Below the pieces are notes generated by a model. It did not search any database, had not been told where the DNA came from, and worked only from the letters and a program-made list of their open reading frames with translations. Source: Brasenia schreberi (lineage: Eukaryota; Streptophyta; Magnoliopsida; Nymphaeales; Cabombaceae). Taken from it: a stretch of DNA of 64,000 nt. Positions within the stretch are counted from its first letter, which is position 1, and each line of letters opens with the position of its first letter. The translations under genes and the position numbers were made by a program. Positions 59,925 to 64,000 of this stretch are shown in pieces. The DNA is taken from positions 16,300,501 through 16,364,500 of the forward strand of contig JAYKKT010000089.1 in assembly GCA_036023115.1 (NCBI GenBank), read 5' to 3'.

Positions 59925-60683
59925 CTCGTGGTATTGGTTGCCTTCCATTACGGAGGCCTCTTTGTGTTTGCGAGGTTTTTCAGAGTTTTTCTTAGGCCTT
60001 TGTTCACCATTTGATGAACATGAATTGCCTACTTCAACCTCTTGTGAGGTTTGTATAAGCTCTAAGATAGACATGTGAATAGGAATCTTTGAAAGGTGGT
60101 TTTCGAAGTCATAAGGATTTAGGATGACTTTGTCCTTATCTGCTTTTGGCAGAACACTAGGGATACATGCTTTTGAGGGGCCAGGCACACTGACCACCTT
60201 TTGAGCACCTTGAAGGTGCGGGGGTTGATAGATCCTCCCGGATCTAGTGACTTCCCCCACGACCAGCCAAGGGTTTGCGCTAAACTTGGCTCTAAGGATG
60301 AGCTGAGGAGAACCTTGGATTTTCAAAACTGGTTTTGCTGGGGATTCCACTTTTGGTGGTCCCCGAATGATGACTTGGGCAGGCTTCTTCTACAGTACAA
60401 GAATAGGTGCACAAGTGGGTCGACCAGACTCTGGTTTTTGCGCTAGTTCCTTAGAAATGGTGAGGGTAGATACCTCCTTTCCTTTCCCACTATCACTAGC
60501 TTGAGGTGGCTCAAGTTCCGCAGTGACCTGGAGCCGGCCTTCTGCTATCAAGTTCTCAATTTTATTTAAGAGGGAGAAGCAGCGTTTGGTATCATGGCTT
60601 TTGAGCCGATGATACTTACAAAATCGGTTTAAATACACCCCTTTGGAAGTGACTCTTTCGGAGATTTTTGGGAGTTCTATCAT
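59925..60683 (-). pseudogene. Element E gag C-terminal/protease-region piece with misplaced gag fragment
   Basis: 60046-60683 encodes the zinc knuckle (FCKYHRLKSHDTKRC) and the region before the protease, up to SILELIQTS. It then switches at about 60045 to a second copy of the gag N-terminal region (EVGNSCSSNGEQRPKK... to GNQYHES), which ends at 59925. The fusion stays in one frame (59760-60350). TAG at 60390-60392 replaces a TAC. The protease active site is absent. Confidence 0.8.
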
Positions 60684-60686
60684 GCC

Positions 60687-61823
60687 CTAGGCAAGTAGGA
60701 GGTCTAGGACCTCCGACACAGGTTCCCCCAACGGAGTGTACTCTCGTTTTTCAACCGATTTTTGAAAGTTTCGCACCCTCTTATTTTCTAACTTTTCAAA
60801 ATGTTTGGAAGTGCCCGCCACGCCTGGATCCACCCAGACATTGGCGATTTTATGGGGCTTTGCCCCTTTGTCTATCGTGGGTAGCCCGTATGTGATGGGC
60901 TTTTCCAACCGGGTTTTGGAAACGGCACTTCCTTTCCACAAGCGATCATATGTCCCTTTTCGCAAGTTGGTTTCGAAAAGGGAGGCCTTTTTGATCAACT
61001 TATGGAAAGTTGAGATCTCATGGAGCGAGAGAAGGGTTTTTAACTCGCTTTTAAAGTTATCCAGGATGAGCATGACTGCGCATCCTTCGGATATGGGCTC
61101 TCGCACTTGGCCCAAAAGCGACCTCCATCTTATAATGAAGGCATGTACGTCTTCGTTCATGCCTTGCTTTGTATCCCTTAAGGTATTCAGAGTCGGCGTG
61201 ACTTCTACGTTGTGTGCAAATCTTTGCATGAAGCAGTTCGCTAACTCTTCAAAAGTAGCGAACTGGCTTAAGTCGTAGGAAGTCAGCCATTTGGCAGCTG
61301 TGCCTTTAAGGGATAAAGGAAACCAATACACCCATTTCATCGAGTCCTTTTTCTTCTTATGGGCTCGACACGAGAAAAGCTGCAAGTGAGACCTAGGGTC
61401 TCCCATGCCATCATACCGATGGAAGTTCGGTATTTCATCGTCACTGTCTATTTCGTAATCCATAGGAAGAAAATCAGACAGGGCGTAGCTTCTTTTCTCT
61501 TTATTCTGCCCTTTCAGCAACTGCTGTAGGGCTTTACGGTCCTTTTGTGTGAAGGACTCGTGGTATTGGTTGCCTTCCATTACGGAGGCCTCTTTGTGTT
61601 TGCGAGGTTTTTCAGAGTTTTTCTTAGGCCTTTGTTCACCATTTGATGAACATGAATTGCCTACTTCAGCCTCTTGGCTGAGAGCATCGATTTTGGCCTC
61701 AAACTCCCTTCTCAAGTCCTCAATTTCATCTAGTTTTATTTTGTTTTTGAAAATCCTCCTAGAGTGAGAACTTGATGTGCATGAGCCTTGGCTCGACACT
61801 TCACTTGGATTGGATTTTGACAT
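60687..61823 (-). pseudogene. gag: Element E gag, best-preserved capsid
   Basis: From ATG 61823 the frame is open for about 378 codons through the whole N-terminal and capsid region to TAG 60687-60689, which replaces the CAG of LLLAQGMIE seen in A and B. Capsid: SMKWVYWFPLSLKGTAAKWL, then FMQRFAHNVEV, then LLSLHEISTFHKLIKKASLF. It could still produce a capsid-containing protein lacking the zinc knuckle. Confidence 0.85.
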
Positions 61824-61945
61824 GCTTTTCAAGCTTTTTCAAAATGTCCTAAGTACAAGCAAAGAAAACAAGTTAAAATGACACCTTTTTAACAAAATTT
61901 TCGTAAAAACTTCTACCTTAAAACTCGATTTTTGAAAGGCTCACG

Positions 61946-61962
61946 TCCCACCGGGCGTGCCA
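61946..61962 (-). other. Element E primer-binding site
   Basis: The minus strand reads TGGCACGCCCGGTGGGA, five bases from the LTR. Confidence 0.82.
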
Positions 61963-61967
61963 ATCTT

Positions 61968-64000
61968 TGTAGACGCGCGAAAAAAATCCCCACTCCTCTT
62001 CGCCCTTTTCTGGGTTTGGAGTGGATCCTCTCGTGCGTCTAAGGCCTATTTATGTAAACAGGGCGTGCCAACTAGCTTACCTAAGCTAGCGAAGATATAT
62101 TTTAAACTGACTTCTAATCGTGGCTACTGTGAGCAAGTGAGCTCTTGTCGTCGCAGACCTTCTTGCACCGATGCGCAAGGGTCAGTCTGTACGCTTTGCA
62201 AAAATCAAGTTTTTGGGATAGAAAGTCTACGAAGCGGTTCGAGGTGTCTAATTCAGGTCTTTTAGATGCGATTGCAGATTTTAGATCACGTGGATTTGCA
62301 CGTGCCTAAGTCTTTCCTTTTATCCCTTTATGGGCCACCTAGTTTGTGTGTTATGAACACTCCACTACATGGGCGAATTTGAGCGGGGCATGCTTTGATC
62401 CAATATGCGTCCTACCTCGTGGTATGGCGTAGATGCAATGCAAACTCATGCTACTCCAAAGGGAAAACCCGAATGTAAAGGCAATGCCGAAGGGAAATAA
62501 CCGAAGGGAAATGACCGAAGGGAAATGACTTGTAAAGTAAATGCCGAAGGGAGATATGTATATAGAGTATGTATATGGGCCCTTACTCGGGTCTTGCAAA
62601 TAAGAGCGAAGGCTCAATGTGGGTGCGTGCTTGAATTGAAAGACTTACACACACGACATGAAATTAAACCCAAATATAACTTGCAGTATGGCCTTGATTA
62701 AGGTCTTGGGAATAAGAGCGAAAGCTCAATGTGTGTGAGTGCTTGAATTGAAGTACTACGCACACAACATGAAATTAAACCCAAATAGTATAACACGGCC
62801 CTTACTTGGGTCTTTCAAATGAGAACGAAAGCTCAATGTGTGTGAGTGCTTGAATTGAAAGACTTACACACACGACATGAAATGAAAACCCAAATAGTAT
62901 AGGTCGGCCCTTACTTGGGTCTTTCAAATAAGAGCGAAGGCTCAATGTGTGTGAGTGCTTGAATTGAAAGACTTACACACACGACATGAAATGAAAACCC
63001 AAATAGTATAGGTCAGCCCTTACTTGGTTCTTTCAAATAAGAGCGAAGGCTCAATGTGTGTGAGTGCTTGAATTGAAAGACAACACACCCAACTTAAGCA
63101 AAACCCTACAAAATTAAAGTATATCTTTATATTTATGTATTAGGGGCTGATTAGGCCCGTGTGTGTTCAAAATCGTGCACAACTAAGAGAGTGCACGTGT
63201 GTGGGTGTGCCAAGCCACGTTATTACAAGCGGGGGGAGACTATGCTCCGTTATTACAACCCCGTATCGAATTGAATCTCAAGCAAGTATACAACTAAAGA
63301 CCGAGTTAGGCACTTACTAATAGCTGGTCCGAAGATGCCTTGCTTGAGCGTGGGCTTGGCCTTCGCCTTAGGCTGCGAAAGGGAGCTCCACGAGGTTGAA
63401 CGGAAAGGGGTGCTGGCCGAGTGTCCTTGGTGCGCGGAAGAGGCGCCTTGAAGGTGGCCGGCTGCTAAGAAAGGGCTCTTTTTGGCGTGTTGGGCTAAAG
63501 GACCTAAGTAGGGTCACTAAGGGAGTATGGCACTAAGGAAAAGGAACTAGCTAGGAGAAGGTGATGGCTGGCGGATGGCTGGCCGAATGAAGAGGATGAC
63601 AGTCGGTTGGAGTGGCCGACTGGGGGAGTTCGGTGGTGGCGGGTTGTTAGGGTGGCTAGGAGTGGTGTAAGGGAAGGGAACTAGCTAGGAGATGGGGTCC
63701 GGTGGTAGTGGGTGTAGTGGGGTGATATGCGCAGGTCTTAGGGAGTCGGCTAGGGTGGCCGAATAGAGCTAGGGTGGTTAGGTAGTGGCGGGTAGTTAGG
63801 ATGGCTAAGGCTTGGCCAAATGGGTAGGGTGGCGGCAAGTGGAATGCCTGGTCTTAGGGTGATATGGGAGTGGATTAGGCGGCTGAGAGTGGAGAGGGAG
63901 TGAAGAAGGAGTAAGGTGGGATGTAGGATACTTACCGAGTGAAGAAGTGGTGGCGGATGGAAGGGACTCAGCCGGGTGATTGGGAAGCTCGAGATGAAGT
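61968..64000 (-). repeat. Element E 5' LTR, cut by window end
   Basis: U5 hairpins (62071-62090), tandem array (62580-63085), TTGTAATAACG pair (63210-63265), donor-like sites (minus GTAAGT at 63317-63312 and 63935-63930). TATA and U3 lie beyond the window. Its leader is closest to the split LTR at 7702-10346. Confidence 0.88.

Larger units (their letters stand above)
59376..64000 (-). mobile_element. Element E: rearranged family-1 element, 5' LTR runs off the window
   Basis: Minus strand order: 5' LTR (from beyond 64000 to 61968), primer-binding site, gag, start of protease region, then an out-of-order gag fragment, then the last 549 bp of an LTR (59924-59376). RT and integrase are absent. 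Inserted in D's 5' LTR after CTCGG (59371-59375), the candidate target duplication. Confidence 0.85.

Noticed and set aside
1..64000. Host genes, rRNA or structural tRNA genes
   Set aside because: Every stretch could be assigned to an LTR element or its decayed remains; nothing outside them was found by eye. A database search would be needed to exclude small host fragments.

Overview
The window is nuclear DNA of a plant, almost certainly one with a large, repeat-rich genome. No host gene is visible. Essentially all 64 kb is built from LTR retrotransposons of the Ty3/gypsy superfamily inserted into one another. The elements fit the Tat/Ogre lineage: very long LTRs (about 3.2-3.4 kb when complete), the order gag-protease-RT-RNase H-second RNase H-integrase, a YVDD-type RT active site, a G-patch-like segment after the protease, and an intron-like boundary between protease and RT. 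I cannot name the species.

Two related LTR families occur. Family 1 (elements A, B, C, E and all solo LTRs) starts TGTAAACACCCC and ends GCGTCTACA. Family 2 (F, G, D) has a shorter U3, arrays of GGCC-centred hairpins, and the terminal form GTGTCTACA. Their internal regions are homologous and they share blocks in U3 and U5.

Layout. 1-7701: element A (minus strand), running off the left edge, with its 5' LTR at 6183-7701. 7702-10346: older family-1 LTR into which A inserted. 10347-16503: element F (minus), old, with an unusual 1.6-kb ORF. 16504-17057: start of LTR G, inserted in F's 5' LTR. 17058-59375: element D (minus), inserted in G and itself split by a solo LTR (17791-20089), by element C (22161-43668, plus) and by two further solo LTRs (47749-51186 and 53997-57225). 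28409-38842: element B (minus), lying head-to-head inside C. 59376-64000: element E (minus), inserted in D's 5' LTR and running off the right edge.

Five-base target-site duplications support C (ACTCA) and the three solo LTRs (ATAAA, GACGC, CTAGG). The inferred order of insertion, oldest first, is F, G, D, then C and the solo LTRs, then B inside C. All coding regions carry stops or frameshifts. Most stops look like C-to-T changes (CAG to TAG, TGG to TAG/TGA, CGA to TGA), the footprint expected of heavily methylated, silenced repeats. The best-preserved reading frames are the RT-RNase H-integrase frame of B (31178-33421) and the gag of E (60687-61823).

The less ordinary content lies in the LTRs and between the genes: conserved splice-donor and exon-like segments downstream of a TATA box, a conserved two-stem hairpin and a near-perfect palindrome close to the primer-binding site, 110-bp tandem arrays, a conserved intron-end signature between protease and RT, and an amber codon at the same place in two copies.
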